A stretch of DNA of 64,000 nt from Saturnia japonica (GCA_033032175.1 CM065306.1:10496001-10560000), one strand, 5' to 3'. Counted from the stretch's first letter, positions 34,151-46,180 are shown. The notes: generated by a model not told the origin, from the sequence alone. Made by a program: numbers and translations.

Positions 34151-34718
34151 CTAGCGGTTTGTCCGCAGCTCCGCACGTGTTTGATATTTCGCAGTAGGTA
34201 GCTATTTATGTACATCCCGTAATTTTATTTTTATCATGGTTTTGATATATATATATATATATATTATTGTTCATATAGCCTATCAATTGAGGAATTATAT
34301 ATACTTCCTGTATACAACTTTCAACAAAAGTAGTTCAGGAATTATTAAGAATGTTTTTTTACACATTACTGAAATTATTGTTGACGATTCTTCTAGCCTA
34401 TGAATTATAAAACCACGTATACAATCCGTATACGGAATTTTGTCAAAGCGGTTAAAAATTAATACAGATTAAATTTTGAGTTTTTTTTACGATTTCTAAA
34501 AGTAATATTGAAATTTCTTATACCCTATCAATTGACCAATGACATAAACATCCCGTGTACAAAATTGAATAAGAATCGGTCAAGCCGTTTTTGAGATAAA
34601 TCCTGACATACAAACAGACATAAATTTTTAAATGGCATATTCATGATCAGTGTCGTCCATAAAGTATGCCTATCGGGAAATTAGAAGAAGAAATTAACTG
34701 TACAGACAGAACTACATA
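34151..34718 (-). mobile_element. Helitron family A, near-complete copy
   Basis: The 3' end on the minus strand is GCGGAGCTGCGGACAAACCG followed by CTAG at 34151-34154. The 5' end is TATGTAGTTCTGTCTGTACA at 34718. Internal units repeat the TGTACACGGGATGTTTATGT and TTCCGTATACGGATTG type segments. It includes an AT microsatellite at about 34245-34264. It is noncoding. Confidence 0.75.
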
Positions 34719-35164
34719 TTTATTAACAATAGCGGTCGCCCAATGATCGAAATTCGACCAGCGACTTTTTGATCATAGACTATTTTCTATTTGACATTTG
34801 CAGTATGAACCAACAATGAATATTATATCACTTGCTGTCATTTTTCATTGAGTGACAATGTCAATATTTTGGGGGTCTAAGTTCAATTGCACTAGCCAGG
34901 TTAGGATTCGTCGTATTAATTTATTTAATTTAATATATTTATAACAGATATTACAGATAAACGTTAGCTTTCTGCACTCCTTCTCCATATAAACTTTAAC
35001 CATGCCAAATCTCAGTCTTCCGTGCACGCAATACGCTTAAAAAGGGGTACAAAGTTTTTACTTCACGTATTAATGTAATGATGATAGATAGATAAGTTAC
35101 TCGCCTATGATAGTTTTTTTTTCTAATAAAATAATTTAAAAGATGCCTTTAAGTTAATAAGTTG
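34719..35164. other. anonymous DNA, no gene
   Basis: No gene or repeat was recognised. Confidence 0.35.
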
Positions 35165-35372
35165 GTCTTCTTCTTCTTCTTGTATTGGCGCCGCAAAAGC
35201 TCTTGTAAGTCTCAATGTATTTAAGCCTTTCTAAAATTTTCTAATATACAAAGTGGTGTTTTCACTTTTCAGTGTCAATGTTTTTCTGCCTTCATAAAAT
35301 TTTCTTGTGTCAATGTTTTCAAGCTCTCGTGGTAATAGGTATTTTATACAAAGTGGAATCTAATAAGATTGT
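35165..35372 (+). repeat. segment shared with Helitron at 22721
   Basis: TTGGCGCCGCAAAAGCTCTT and repeated GTGTCAATGTTTTTCTGCC / GTGTCAATGTTTTCAAGC units match 22810-22975, including the ACAAAGTGG end. No open frame like that at 22983 follows. It is an independent copy of the captured segment. Confidence 0.65.
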
Positions 35373-36324
35373 GGCTCCCTTGTTAGAAATTTCTGGGGAG
35401 TTTTTGTGGGATCCCAGAATGCATGTTTTTAGTTTATATTTATAATCCACCTCATTTATGCACAAATACCAAACTATATCACGCAAAACGCCACCAATCA
35501 TAATATAGGATCAAAAACCTAAGTAAATGAATTAAAAATAAAACCATAACATGTCACTTCAAGATCCCACTAAAACCAAATAAATTGGTCTTTTATTTAA
35601 AACCATCGCACTAGCCAGTACGATGATAGTCCTAAAAAAAGGTTAGGTATATGAAAAAGGGTGGCATGCAATTTTTTGTTAAAATCATTCTTGCAAACAT
35701 ATTTTTGATATAAAAACGATGATGATGACTCGGATTTTGACACCTGAATCGATAAAGGCCTACAGGCCTGAAGGCAAAGGTATCGTAGAAAAACTTTTTT
35801 AAAAGAGAAATACACAGAAAACATTCCGGTTTTAATAACTGGCGGACTGAAAAGAAAGTGAAATTTTTTGCCAGAAAGTGTGTTGTGTAATTTTACGAAA
35901 GTTTTCGTTTTGAAATATTTATTTTATTCTTTATTCAAATCTACAATAAACACGAAACAATATATAAATTTCAAGCTTTGTGCTAAGTTTGTATCGTTTC
36001 TGATTAAACAGGTATTTCGTAACAGAACTTTTTGAGTAAAGAAAACTTTCGTGAGATTTTTTATTTCCTCGTATTAGTGATGAAAAGTAGACTCAACTCG
36101 GATTCAACTCGGGTGTAAATGATTAGTTAGATTCTCGAACTATAAACAAAGCGGAGAATATCACTGGTGTAGTTTGATACTTACCTCCTTGTAGTACTAC
36201 AAAATATAATGTAATTCTTATGTTTTATAGTACCTACTCGTCTGGTTAGCTACCACCCTCATGTTGAAAAACTCTGATCAAGCGCCTATGATTACTTTTG
36301 TTTATTCCTGTCGCGCTACTTACA
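35373..36324. other. anonymous DNA, no gene
   Basis: No gene or repeat was recognised. Short frames have no motif. Confidence 0.35.
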
Positions 36325-37012
36325 CTTATAGGTCAGTCCCTTTTTTGGGGTCAAGCCCGATGAAGCTGTAAAAGCCCTCTAAGGCTTCTGGGCCTTTAAG
36401 GCTAACAATACAGATTACAGTTTATAAGTTTACATGGGCTTATTATCCGCAACTCGACGTCTATTTGCGCCTATTTTGCGTGATTCCGGCTGACCTCAAT
36501 CGTGCCAGTACAATTCCTTCAGGATGTCCACCAGTCGCCCGACGTTGTTAGAAACCTCTGGAAGAGTTCTTAGTGTGTCAGGGTGTTTAACCCGGTATTA
36601 CGCTAACTCTCTGCACTCCAAGAGTACGTGTTTGGCTGTGTTTTACTGATGCCGTGCACGCTCGGCACAGGTGCTTTCAGGAACACCTAGATTAATAAGA
36701 TGTTTGTTGTAGTACCCGTGTCCTGTTAGGTTAGGGGCCCGGTAATCATTCGTGCTTAACGTCTATTCAAGTGTTAAAAGGCTTTGGAGATCTTGGAATT
36801 GATACAGGACTGTGATTTCCTAGCTTGTTTTAGTCTGTCAGACTGCACCACTCTCATTCTAGAACGTATTTCCGTATTGATCCAGCGAAAATGAAGATGA
36901 ATAATTGCTTCCAGACCCAACATTATCTTGTCGAATACCATTGTCGCAAGATCTTCCGCTACATCATTACCATGTGATCCACTTTGTCCTTTTATCCATT
37001 GAATGGTTATAC
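36325..37012 (-). pseudogene. LINE ORF2 RNase H / C-terminal relic
   Basis: On the minus strand, TIQWIKGQSGSHGNDVAEDL matches the end of an RNase H domain (GHSG..GN..AD.LA) of R1/I-like non-LTR elements. It continues with NLTGHGYYNKHLINLGVPES, CAERARHQ, stop, and NTAKHVLLECREL, a Cys/His-containing C-terminal block. Stops and frameshifts break the frame. The 3' UTR (36325-36480) contains GGCTTTTACAGCTTCATCGG, shared with repeat L at 21245 and 29387. The copy is 5' truncated near 37012. Confidence 0.75.
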
Positions 37013-37172
37013 TATTATGTTATACATAAGACATACCTAAGAGAGTATTCGGTGCCTAACAGTATAGACAGATCTAAAAAAAAACTTTTTTAGGTTCGTG
37101 GACCCTTGGTAATTTAACATTAGGAGTGAAAATATGCTAGATTATAACTTGATTAAAAATATAGATATAATA

Positions 37173-37627
37173 TTAGGTCCTTACATATGAAATTGGCGTT
37201 TTGTTGAACTGGTCATTTTGTTTTCGCACCATTTTATTTTTCTTTGTCATCGTTCTTTTCACAAAATTTCCATTGTGGCATCAGCGCTGCAGAATCAGCT
37301 CGAAGGATTAATTATGTGTATGGGAAAGCTATTGTAAAAGAAAACACGGTACGTTTTTGGTTCCAACGTTTTCGTTCTGGAAATTTTGACCTACGAAACA
37401 AACCCAAAGACAACCAAAGTCCAAACTGCCTTCAAAGATTTTATTGATTCTTGCTCACACAATTTTTTCAGCAATCGAATCAATGAACTACCTATAAAAT
37501 GGCGAAAGGGCATTAATAGGATGATAATAATGGGACATACTTCGATTGATTAAATTTATAATTTCATAATATTTTTTTCATTTTACTTTTACCATATAAA
37601 AAGCTAATTTCATATGTAAGGACCTAA
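37173..37627 (+). mobile_element. internally deleted mariner with both ends
   Basis: The left end TTAGGTCCTTACATATGAAA at 37173 and the right end CATATGTAAGGACCTAA ending at 37627 are terminal inverted repeats, flanked by TA on both sides (37171-37172 and 37628-37629). Inside, the frame from 37244 gives the mariner N-terminal helix-turn-helix (ISAAESARRINYVYGKA, then VRFWFQRFRSGNFDL). It then jumps to a C-terminal stretch ending MGHTSID, stop. About two thirds of the transposase, including the catalytic triad, is missing. At 455 bp it could only move using transposase from elsewhere. Confidence 0.85.
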
Positions 37628-37629
37628 TA

Positions 37630-38799
37630 TATACTTTAATAAAATAATGAAAAATATTATTTATCATGAACCCGACACAATTAAATAATTTGAGAAACAT
37701 ATATGTTAGTGATTGATTATGTATTTTAAACTGTTCGTTTTTACTGATTAAATTTATCAATGATTTTAACTAATTTGTGGTTGACGTAACATTTTTTAAA
37801 TATCGGTTGTTGAGTCCTCGTTGATCATTTCGGTCTAGATGCTAAGTACATATATATGAACGTAGTATTGGGGCCAAGGTTCCTATGAATTATGGAGTAT
37901 ATGGTATTATTCGGGCGATGTATGTCAGTGCCCTGGTTTCGCGGCCACTCTGTTATTAATAGCAGCCGAAGGTTGTGTTTGACACAGGAGGTTAAATCTT
38001 TAGCTAACTGTTTCCGCAATTGTCATCGTAATTTTACTTTTTCCGGCATAGAAATCCAAAATATTTTTGAAAACGTTTTTTTCTTTGGTAAAATTGTGGT
38101 ATTAGTAACATTTATATTTGCATACCTAAGGTTATGTAGTAAGTAATATTCAAGCGAATGGAAGTAAAGCATTATTCATAATGAAACTTTGCAGGTAAGA
38201 GTACCTTGAAATTAATTATAGAATGTTTAAAGTAGGTTTGTGTTGAAAAGTATTTAAAAAAAAAATGAATATGAAAGTAGATTATTCTAATAAATACTTA
38301 AGAGGTTGTGATAATCGTTTAACATTTTTTGGCCAGATTCGGTAATTGTAAATAAAAATAATTTACATATTAATTTAAAAAGAACTTTTATTGACTCTGT
38401 TAAGGACTTAGGACCTAAAAGGACGAAAATACCTAAACACGACCAAGATACGTTGTTTTGTTGAAGCATTGTGGTGCTATAACCAGTATCCGGGTCCATC
38501 ATCAGATCTGCTTAATATCATATTATTGCAATGTCATCAAAGTTAAATAAGTATACCGAACAGCTCAAATGGTTAAATGGAAGTAGTTGAAACTTTTGTT
38601 GCAAGATTTGACCTATACGTACTAAAATAATATCAAGTTAAATAAAAGCTTGCAATAAAAAAGACTGCCGTTTAGTAATTACAATAAAACAATCTAGTAT
38701 TCCAAATTCTAATTTGACTGAAAATATTTTTTACAGATTCGATAAAGTGTAGGCGACTACTAATTGTAGAACAGTTGGAAACTAGGACATAATATTTGT
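37630..38799. other. anonymous DNA, no gene
   Basis: No gene was recognised. Frames of 60-84 codons at 37825-38146 and 38287-38502 have no known motif. Confidence 0.35.
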
Positions 38800-39120
38800 A
38801 TGAAAGTCGAACGAACGCTGCGCGCGATTGTGGCTGCCGTTCCCAAATGAGGTCAGTGGAACGCGAGGCATTACACTTGACCTCTTTCTGTCGAGTCCTT
38901 ACCTCCACCAGACCTTCACACTTTTTACAACGCTTTTACGAGCTAGGTCGGGCCAATTAAGTTTCGACGAATACTCGTAGCTAACAATGACTATGGTCGG
39001 CCCCGTTCCGGCGGCAGATGCAGCGTTCGAGTTGCGGCCACGCGCCACGCGCCTCGGCCCTACGCAGCTCAGTGCGCGTGGCCGCACACACTTGACACAC
39101 ATTCGCGTCTCAATGCACAT
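38800..39120. other. GC island with AGGTCA half sites
   Basis: GC-rich DNA contains TGAGGTCA at 38848-38855 and TTGACCTC at 38877-38884, then GCGGCCACGCGCCACGCGCC and GCGCGTGGCCGCAC. Two minus frames (38672-38908 and 38899-39120) show no recognisable domain. No repeat relative was noticed. A promoter or enhancer is possible. Confidence 0.4.
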
Positions 39121-39399
39121 TGAATTTTTTAATGGTCAATAATAACATTTATTTTAGAAATATTTGGGTTTTGATTTTTCAGTGCTTTGGCTTGTTTAAC
39201 GCTAGTTTACTCAAATATAAACGGAGATCTTAATTTTTTTTTGTAATTCGCTATTATTTCTGTTTGTAACTTTCATCCGATCGAACTTTTCTTCTATTTA
39301 TGAAAACTTTTAAATTACCTTCTTTATTACCCATATCATCAATTTATTATAGTACTCTTTTAGCTGTAAGATTTCCTAATATTTGCAAAATAAAAAAAT
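39121..39399. other. AT-rich DNA, no gene
   Basis: No gene was recognised. Confidence 0.3.
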
Positions 39400-40168
39400 T
39401 CTATACTTATATGATAAAGCGGAAGAGTTTTTTTGTTTGTTTGTTTAAACACGCTGATCTCTGGAACTACCCGTCGGATTTGAAAAAATCATTTTGTATG
39501 TGATAGCCAGACTCTCGAAGAGTGGTATAGGCTATTTAAAATTAGGCTATAACTCTCAGATAGTATTAAATATTGATTTTTGTTACGTAAGTCGGAAGTC
39601 GATGCCATCCCAAACTACTATATCCGCGTGCGCTGGCGTAATCATTAATGATATGGAAATATAATGTTCCACAAAAATATTACCCCTTAGTATATCTAAA
39701 AAAAAACAGCGATAGCATATGTCTATTTCTTATAAATAAGTCACAATAACGTATTTTGTGACAAAGATTTGTTGAAAATTAAAAAGTGATTTATAAGCAT
39801 TATTCTTAAACATGGCATATTAATTCTTACAAACAAAAGTTACTTCATCATAAAGATAATTTTATTTAGATAAATTTTGCTCTTTATAGTATGCTACTTG
39901 GACACATAGTTTAGGCCAGTGGTTGGCAAAGTGCGGCTCGAGAGCCACATGCGGCTCTTTGGCCAAGGAGATGCAAGCACATTGTTCGTTTTAATAAATA
40001 TTTATTAAGTATGAAATTTAGTTTTATTTAGTCACTTTAGGCGATAATAAAAGATTAAAATAATTTTTACTTGCGGGAAGAACAATTACGATAGACTACA
40101 CGGGTGCGTTGGCGGCGCGGTGTTTATCGGATAAAATAAATATGGATGAAACCGTAGGGCACGGCTAG
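39400..40168 (+). mobile_element. Helitron family B with hAT miniature insert
   Basis: The 5' end is TCTATACTTATATGATAAAG at 39400. The 3' end is GATGAAACCGTAGGGCACGG followed by CTAG|T at 40165-40168. The body aligns with 19702-20305 except for a segment near the start absent there and the 39917-40035 insertion. It is noncoding. Confidence 0.8.
39917..40035 (+). mobile_element. hAT miniature element (119 bp)
   Basis: CAGTGGTTGGCAAAGTGCGG starts the insert, and TTTAGGC flanks it on both sides (39910-39916 and 40036-40042). The related Helitron at 19702-20305 has a single TTTAGGC at 20172-20178 at the same place, so the empty site is known. CAGTG...CAC ends and a 7-8 bp duplication fit hAT. 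Confidence 0.8.
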
Positions 40169-40171
40169 TAT

Positions 40172-40372
40172 ATAAATATGGGGACATAATTTCACACATA
40201 GCATTTAATTCCAAACTAAACAACGTTTGTATTATGGTAATTACATAATATAGATATTTAAAAACTGGCATTTATGTTCATCAGACAAAAGACAGCCATG
40301 CGCAGGAATTGAACCAGCGATCTATTGGCTCAATAATAGGGCTTGCTAATATTGCGCTAAATGCTTATACCC
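40172..40372 (-). mobile_element. tRNA-derived SINE, third type
   Basis: On the minus strand an A-box-like TTAGCGCAATATTAGC and a B-box-like GCTGGTTCAATTCCTGCGC precede a body with GATGAACATAAATGCCAG and GGAATTAAATGCTATGTG. It ends near ATATTTAT. It sits directly beside the Helitron 3' end at 40168. Confidence 0.65.
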
Positions 40373-41230
40373 TAACAATTTACGCTATTCATAAGCTATG
40401 AACAAGGATGATATTGTGACGTTTTTAATACACGTGATTTAAACGCGCTGTATATAATATGAAGGTGTATAATATCTACTGCCAGATTTATTTTATATGA
40501 ATACATATTTATTTAGCTTTAATGATTATTTTAAAAGGTCTTACAATTACTCTTAAAACTTCTAACATATAAAATAAACAGATTTTTAAATATGTAAAAA
40601 GTATTTTCTAGTTAGAGGCAAAAATTTAAATTAACATTAACGATTATAAATACGCGAACTGATACATCAGTTCCTAGTAAACAAGGTCGGAGCGGCCTTG
40701 ATTTTAAGTTTTATTTTTATTTTATTTTTTGCAATAATAAGAGCACAAAGCAAATAAGGAAGTCGCCAAGTGTTCTGTCCCGTGATATTACTTGAACTAT
40801 GTAGACTGTGTTTATTCATGATCTTTGTTCATGGTCAACATTGGTTACGTGCGACTTTACATCTGATACATGTGCATCGCAGTCCATATCGTAATATTGT
40901 GTTGTTTCTGTCCATTGTTTAACATTGTTTCAATAAGGTCATCTAACATATAAATGATACATAGGTAGATATTACATTGTATGGTATGTAACATACATCT
41001 ATAATCAACTTATTAGTAATAATATAATCCGAAAATCTGTAAGTTACTTAAGCTTCGTATATGCTGTCAGAAATAATCAAGCAATATGTGATATAACTTG
41101 GTATTATAATTTATAGACTTTACAATCGCTTAGTGACTTCGGGCGGCTCGCGCAATATTTCATTTAACTCCCGTTAAATATAGTTAGTTATTTACAATTA
41201 GTATCTTAAATAGATTTATCGTAAACGCAT
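40373..41230. other. AT-rich DNA, no gene
   Basis: No gene was recognised. A small imperfect hairpin CAAGGTC-GGAGC-GGCCTTG lies near 40682-40700. Confidence 0.35.
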
Positions 41231-41776
41231 TTAGGGTCATCTTGCACGAGACATACAGTCCGCTGATTTAGTTAAACATAATTAGCGAGTCAGTAAAGCA
41301 GATTCTGCGTTCCGTTTCACGTCTTGACCAATAAAATATCATTGGTTTTGACGAGTTTCATAAACCGAAAAGCGCGATATCTTATAAACTTATGCATAGA
41401 ATGAAACGTGCATAGTTGGATGTCATTGTTTGTTGTATGCCAAAGTTAAATAAATATAACGAAAATAGTGTATTCGATACGACGACTTACATTTTTTTAA
41501 ATTGAGAATATTAAAAGTGTTATTACCAAGCCAGCCTTTATGACGTCCCTGTTCCTTTATTCCCATAATTTTTTATCGTAATTTTTTATTTCATTTTTCT
41601 TATGAAGTCACTTAAACGTGTTTCGCGGCGCTAAATAGCCATTTTTGGCTGTTTAACTTTGACAGTTCGTTAAACATATTTAGCAACTAATTTTTCTTTG
41701 TGCAAGATGCTAATTTTGTTTAACCACTTTAAATGTATTTAGTCTTACTTTAATCATATTTAAACGTATTTCGCAA
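41231..41776. repeat. putative DNA transposon with repeated 17-mer motif
   Basis: CATCTTGCAC at 41238-41247 and GTGCAAGATG at 41700-41709 form an inverted repeat. The motif TTAAACRTATTTMGCAA occurs at about 41272, 41612, 41670, 41728 and 41760, all on the plus strand with one to four differences. This resembles subterminal transposase-binding repeats. No coding sequence is seen. Confidence 0.5.
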
Positions 41777-41995
41777 GTACCACGTTACGTTAAGTGTTAC
41801 CTACGATTTTTATAAAATACTGAACTGACAGTCTACACTCTATATTTTATGAACACTAACAACCTCTACGTACTGTATTAGACAAGTACTAAGTAACTAG
41901 AAGCCTGTTATAATTTCATAGGGCTTGATTAAATTTTGCTCATGGGCTTGTGAACATTATAATCTTGAGTAATGATTGATAGCCCTATTCAAATA

Positions 41996-42855
41996 TTATG
42001 TCCTTACATGTGAAATTGGCGTATTGTTGAACTGGGCACTTTGATCTCAAATATCTGGCTATATATATTTGGTTAGGAATTCCAAATTAAAATTTATTTA
42101 AAATTTCGGCTTTATTCCGAATTTAGTGACTCTTTTGTTTTTGCACAATTAGATTTTCTTTGACATCGTTCTTTATACAATATAGAAAACTTAAAATATC
42201 GCATTATTTACAACTTTAGTTCAACCTTGGCATCATCACTGCAGAAACAGCTCGAAGGATTAATGATGTGTATGGAGAAGCTACTGTAAAGCACGGTTTT
42301 TGGTTTTCGTTCTGGAAATTTTGACCTTCGAAACAAGCCTCGTGGACGGCTAGAGACCCTAGTCGATAATGAAGAATTAAAGGTGATCTTGGAAACGGAT
42401 CCATAGCAAACCACGTCAGAGATAACGGCAGGCCTCGGTGTGAGTGATAAAACAATTTTATTTCATTTGAAATAAATTGGAAAAGAGAAAAAGCTCGGGA
42501 AATGGATATCGCATGAATTGACTGAAGCAAACTGACAAACACGCATTGAGTGCTGCGTTACATTACTCAATCGTCACAATATTACTTGTATTGTTACTTG
42601 TGATGAAAAATGGATCCTTTACGACAATCTGAAACGCTCATCACAGTGGTTGAACCCAGGAGAACCGGTCAAATCCTGTCCCAAGCGAAAGTTGACTCAG
42701 AAAAAGGTACTGGTGAGTGTTTGGTCGACCAGTGCAGGTGTCATACACTACAGCTTCCTAAGATCTAGCCAGACGATAAAGGCAGATCTGTATTGGCAAA
42801 CCATGGAAAAGCTAGCCGTTAAACTACCGCGACTGGTCAATCTGCGAAGATGTTT
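41996..42855 (+). pseudogene. mariner transposase relic
   Basis: TA followed by TTATGTCCTTACATGTGAAA at 41996 is the left terminal repeat. The transposase follows in broken frames: TAETARRINDVYGEATVK (helix-turn-helix), then WISHELTEAN, stop, then RIECCVTLLNRHN, TCDEKWILYDNLKRSSQWL (with the first catalytic aspartate) and KKVLVSVWSTSAGVIHYSFL. It stops matching near 42855, before the other catalytic residues, and no right end is seen. Multiple stops show it is dead. It is the same family as 37173-37627. Confidence 0.85.
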
Positions 42856-43124
42856 GCGATTTGATAAAATTATCCTTCTGCGAATGTGAAATGATTGATG
42901 ATGAATAATACTGAATAACTGATGATTGGTTGATGATGTCGCCGAACATGAAGAATGAGATCAAAATATAATATAAATAATATATATAGTATTATACTGT
43001 GACTGCGCGCTCCCGTCCCCGCCCCCGTTATCGTCAATAGTACCTCGTCACCGCCAACATCTTTCACATAGGACGTCATGCACGAACTTCTCGGACTATA
43101 GCGAGGTAGGCATTTTAGAAAATA
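42856..43124. other. anonymous DNA, no gene
   Basis: No gene was recognised. A short GATTGATGATGA-type repeat lies at about 42892-42935. Confidence 0.3.
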
Positions 43125-43290
43125 CTCTACAGCATGTTATGGTTTCTGAACGATGTTTTCCTTCACCGGAAGCTCAGGCTCATTGTAAGATTCGAACCTA
43201 AGTTTTACGTCGCAGTGATAGCACACGCTACCACCCGATCACTCACCATGCAGTAATACCACTGAACCATCATCACTCCATCATAACATA
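43125..43290 (-). mobile_element. tRNA-derived SINE fragment
   Basis: CCTTCACCGGAAGCTCAGGC and the inverted B-box TAAGATTCGAACCTAAG match the SINE at 2322-2580. The A-box region is interrupted by about 28 extra bases, CCGATCACTCACCATGCAG and on, between two ACCAC copies. It is truncated and old. Confidence 0.7.
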
Positions 43291-43474
43291 AGAGCTTTTG
43301 TAATCGCGTGTACCGACCAGCGCGATTGTCAGTTATTTGCGGAACAGTGCGATTAGTGTAACATAGAAGTCATTGTTTGATAATAATGTAATAATGGTTT
43401 ATTATCAGTACTTTTGACTGTGCAAACACATATTTAATTTAAATTTATTTTGATGTGGTGCGTTATCATTTATA

Positions 43475-43915
43475 TAAATATATACAATATGTATAAAAAC
43501 CCCGTCGAATCTGAAAATGGTATATAGGAACCCTAATGATATTACCAAAAAAATATCTAAATTTTATTTATTATGAAAAGTAAAATGTTATTGCGATTTA
43601 AAATAAACATATTTAGTTCCCCTAAAAAAAAGTTCCCTTAAAAAGTTTCCCTAATATTTAGCAAATTTTTAATACGTGATAGCACCTTCGCTTGCCTCGG
43701 CGCGGCGCAGCAGTACGTTTGTTCGTATGCCGGTACCCCGCGCCGCGCCACCTGTATTGCCATGAAAGTTTCTTTATTTAACTAATTTTTCTACAGTTTA
43801 TTAGGAGTATTTTTTGAAACTTATAATCTGAAATAAATAACATGAACAGAATATAATCTCGATACCTAATAACACCTTCACGAATCCGACGGGATTTTTA
43901 ATATATACTGTATAT
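43475..43915. repeat. inverted-repeat element with GC hairpin core
   Basis: Terminal arms at about 43479-43515 and 43872-43915 pair around AAAACCCCGTCGAATCTG and CGAATCCGACGGGATTTTT. The middle (43685-43765) is a GC island with GGCGCGGCGC / GCGCCGCGCC arms. The rest is AT-rich. It is probably a MITE, and its coding potential is nil. Confidence 0.6.
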
Positions 43916-45992
43916 ACCATCATTATAATGAGATGAAGTGAACATGTTTGTAGTAGGTAGTTTTTGGAACTAATTGTCTAATTCTACGTATTATTACATT
44001 ATTATTAAAGTACTAACTTTAATATTTATGTGATATAGCTTTTTTTGTATTTCTTTTAGATTTTATTCCATCGCAATATATAATATTTGGAAAGTCCATT
44101 CAAATTGTTCTTATGTGTATGAAACATTTCAAGTGAGAATAACTTAAAATATTATAGTAAATATGACCAGGTAACAACTTATTGATAATATTGAAAATCT
44201 TCAAAGATTTAGCGACGAAGTTTTGTGGTCAAGGAGTTTCAATTTTAACGTCCCACATCGGATGTCACGTTCTTTATTTTATACTTTAAACATTAACGAT
44301 ACCTCAAAACGTCTTCGATAAATATTTTTTGCGCAAACGCGATAAAATAATTTTATTATTGAGTTAAATATATATGTAGGTTTAAAAAAATATTTACACA
44401 TATTATTATAACTGTTCACACAGCAATTCAAATATGTATGTAGAAAAATCAACTATATTTAATATTATATGTGTAAATATTATGTTTCAATAGTGGCGCC
44501 AGTGTAAGCGGCAAACTAATATTAGAAGCGTAATATTGTTTGACGTGGAGCGTTATATCAAAATTCCATGGAATAAAACAGGGTCAGTTTCACATTAACT
44601 AAGTAATCAGATAATTTTAACGCCAACAATGTTACTGGCGTTATGTATGACAAAGATCTCAAACAACATGTTCGTAGAATGCCCTCGTGTTTGTTTGTAA
44701 TACAAAGACGTCTTTGTGTTATTCTATTTATTATATACATTTAGTTCTTACATCGTTTCCAGTAATAGCGCGTATTTTATAAAGTCTCAAACATGCTTGT
44801 TGCTGATAAGACACTTATTATTACAGTTTAGCACTTCCAAATCCAATTTTTAAGTCTTAAAGCATATACCCGATTGTTTTTTTTTTGTTATAAGCAGGTT
44901 GAAAACCTGTACTCGCCACTTCTCGTACTAATGGTAAGATAGCTAGATAATCTAAAGGTGAAAAACAGCATAAAGAAACCTGGACATGTAACAAATGTTT
45001 TCCAGTTGATGAATTACAGAAAGAGTGGTAGTTAGAGTGGTAGTGGTTGTGGTGGTTACGTTAACAAACATTGCCCATTCTGCTGTGTTTCGATTTGAAG
45101 GATTGATTCGTAACACACAATACCAACTCTGTCCTCATAATTGGTAACAAATCTGTGACGGGCATCAGATGACACTGCAGTCATGTTTTAATTAAACTTT
45201 AGAAAGCAATCTGTTCGCGGTGACCATTTAACACATAGATATAATATAAATAATTACATCAATGATGACTAGACTTTATCAACCACGAGCGCAGTATAGG
45301 GTCCTAAAATGCAAAAAGGTAAACTAGTTTTTGCCCACGACTTCTCTCTCTCACTCACCATGAAAAAGAAGAACACGAAACGATAACAAAATTAATCGAT
45401 TGAAAATTACAGTATATAGTAAAGTGTCATGAAAACAAAAGGTGAATATTATGCGAATATTAGAGTTTTAGCGTAGACTAAGGAGGGACCAAGACCAAAC
45501 TCTCTAAACACCCCCTCACATACATCGATGTTATTAGTACACTTTAGTAGAAATGACAATTAGATATTAGACCATAGAGTTAGATAAAATAGACAATTAT
45601 AAATATTTAAAAAAATTAGTTACTTTAAATCAGTCTAGATAGTTATTGTAACTTATTACCTACCCACTACATGTTATTACTCCATTTATTTATTTAAGGA
45701 ATAACAACAGATGACAAAAGAGTAGGATTGACATCAATACTAAAAACAGTTTCATTTAAAGTTCTTATAATATGTTAACAAGTTATAGGTGCACACAACA
45801 TTTTCCAATTAATGAATATTGACATCTGAGATGGTTATATAATTTTTAATGACTCCTCTTAATGAAAGAAAAAACTCTTAAGCCGCAAAAATAACAATTT
45901 ATTTAAATATTCTATAAATCTTTTTGTGTTAATTTATTAAGAATATAATATCTATTATAATCGAAATACCTTTCTCATTTTTTGTTTGTTAA
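43916..45992. other. anonymous DNA, no gene
   Basis: About 2 kb has no recognised gene or element. Small inverted repeats occur at 44386-44484 around ATATTTACACATAT. TAGTGGCGCCAG at 44491-44502 resembles a CTCF-type core. Confidence 0.35.
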
Positions 45993-46180
45993 CTAGCTTG
46001 GCAGACGTTGTTCTGCTCTTCCCACTAGTTAATGGTTCGACCACAGCGCCACCTATCGTATCCTAACTTACTTATAAACCATCATGATAATAAAACAAAT
46101 ACAATATTATTTAAATATGAGTTCAATTGGTCAAGTCAACCACTAACAGACGCACATAGCATTTTAATATATAATGATAA
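45993..46180 (-). mobile_element. short Helitron-like element with CTCF-like site
   Basis: On the minus strand it ends GAACAACGTCTGCCAAG followed by CTAG at 45993-45996. The 5' side has TATATTAAAATGCTATGTGC. The interior includes CAGCGCCACCTA at 46044-46055, which reads TAGGTGGCGCTG on the minus strand and is close to the insect CTCF consensus. Confidence 0.55.
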
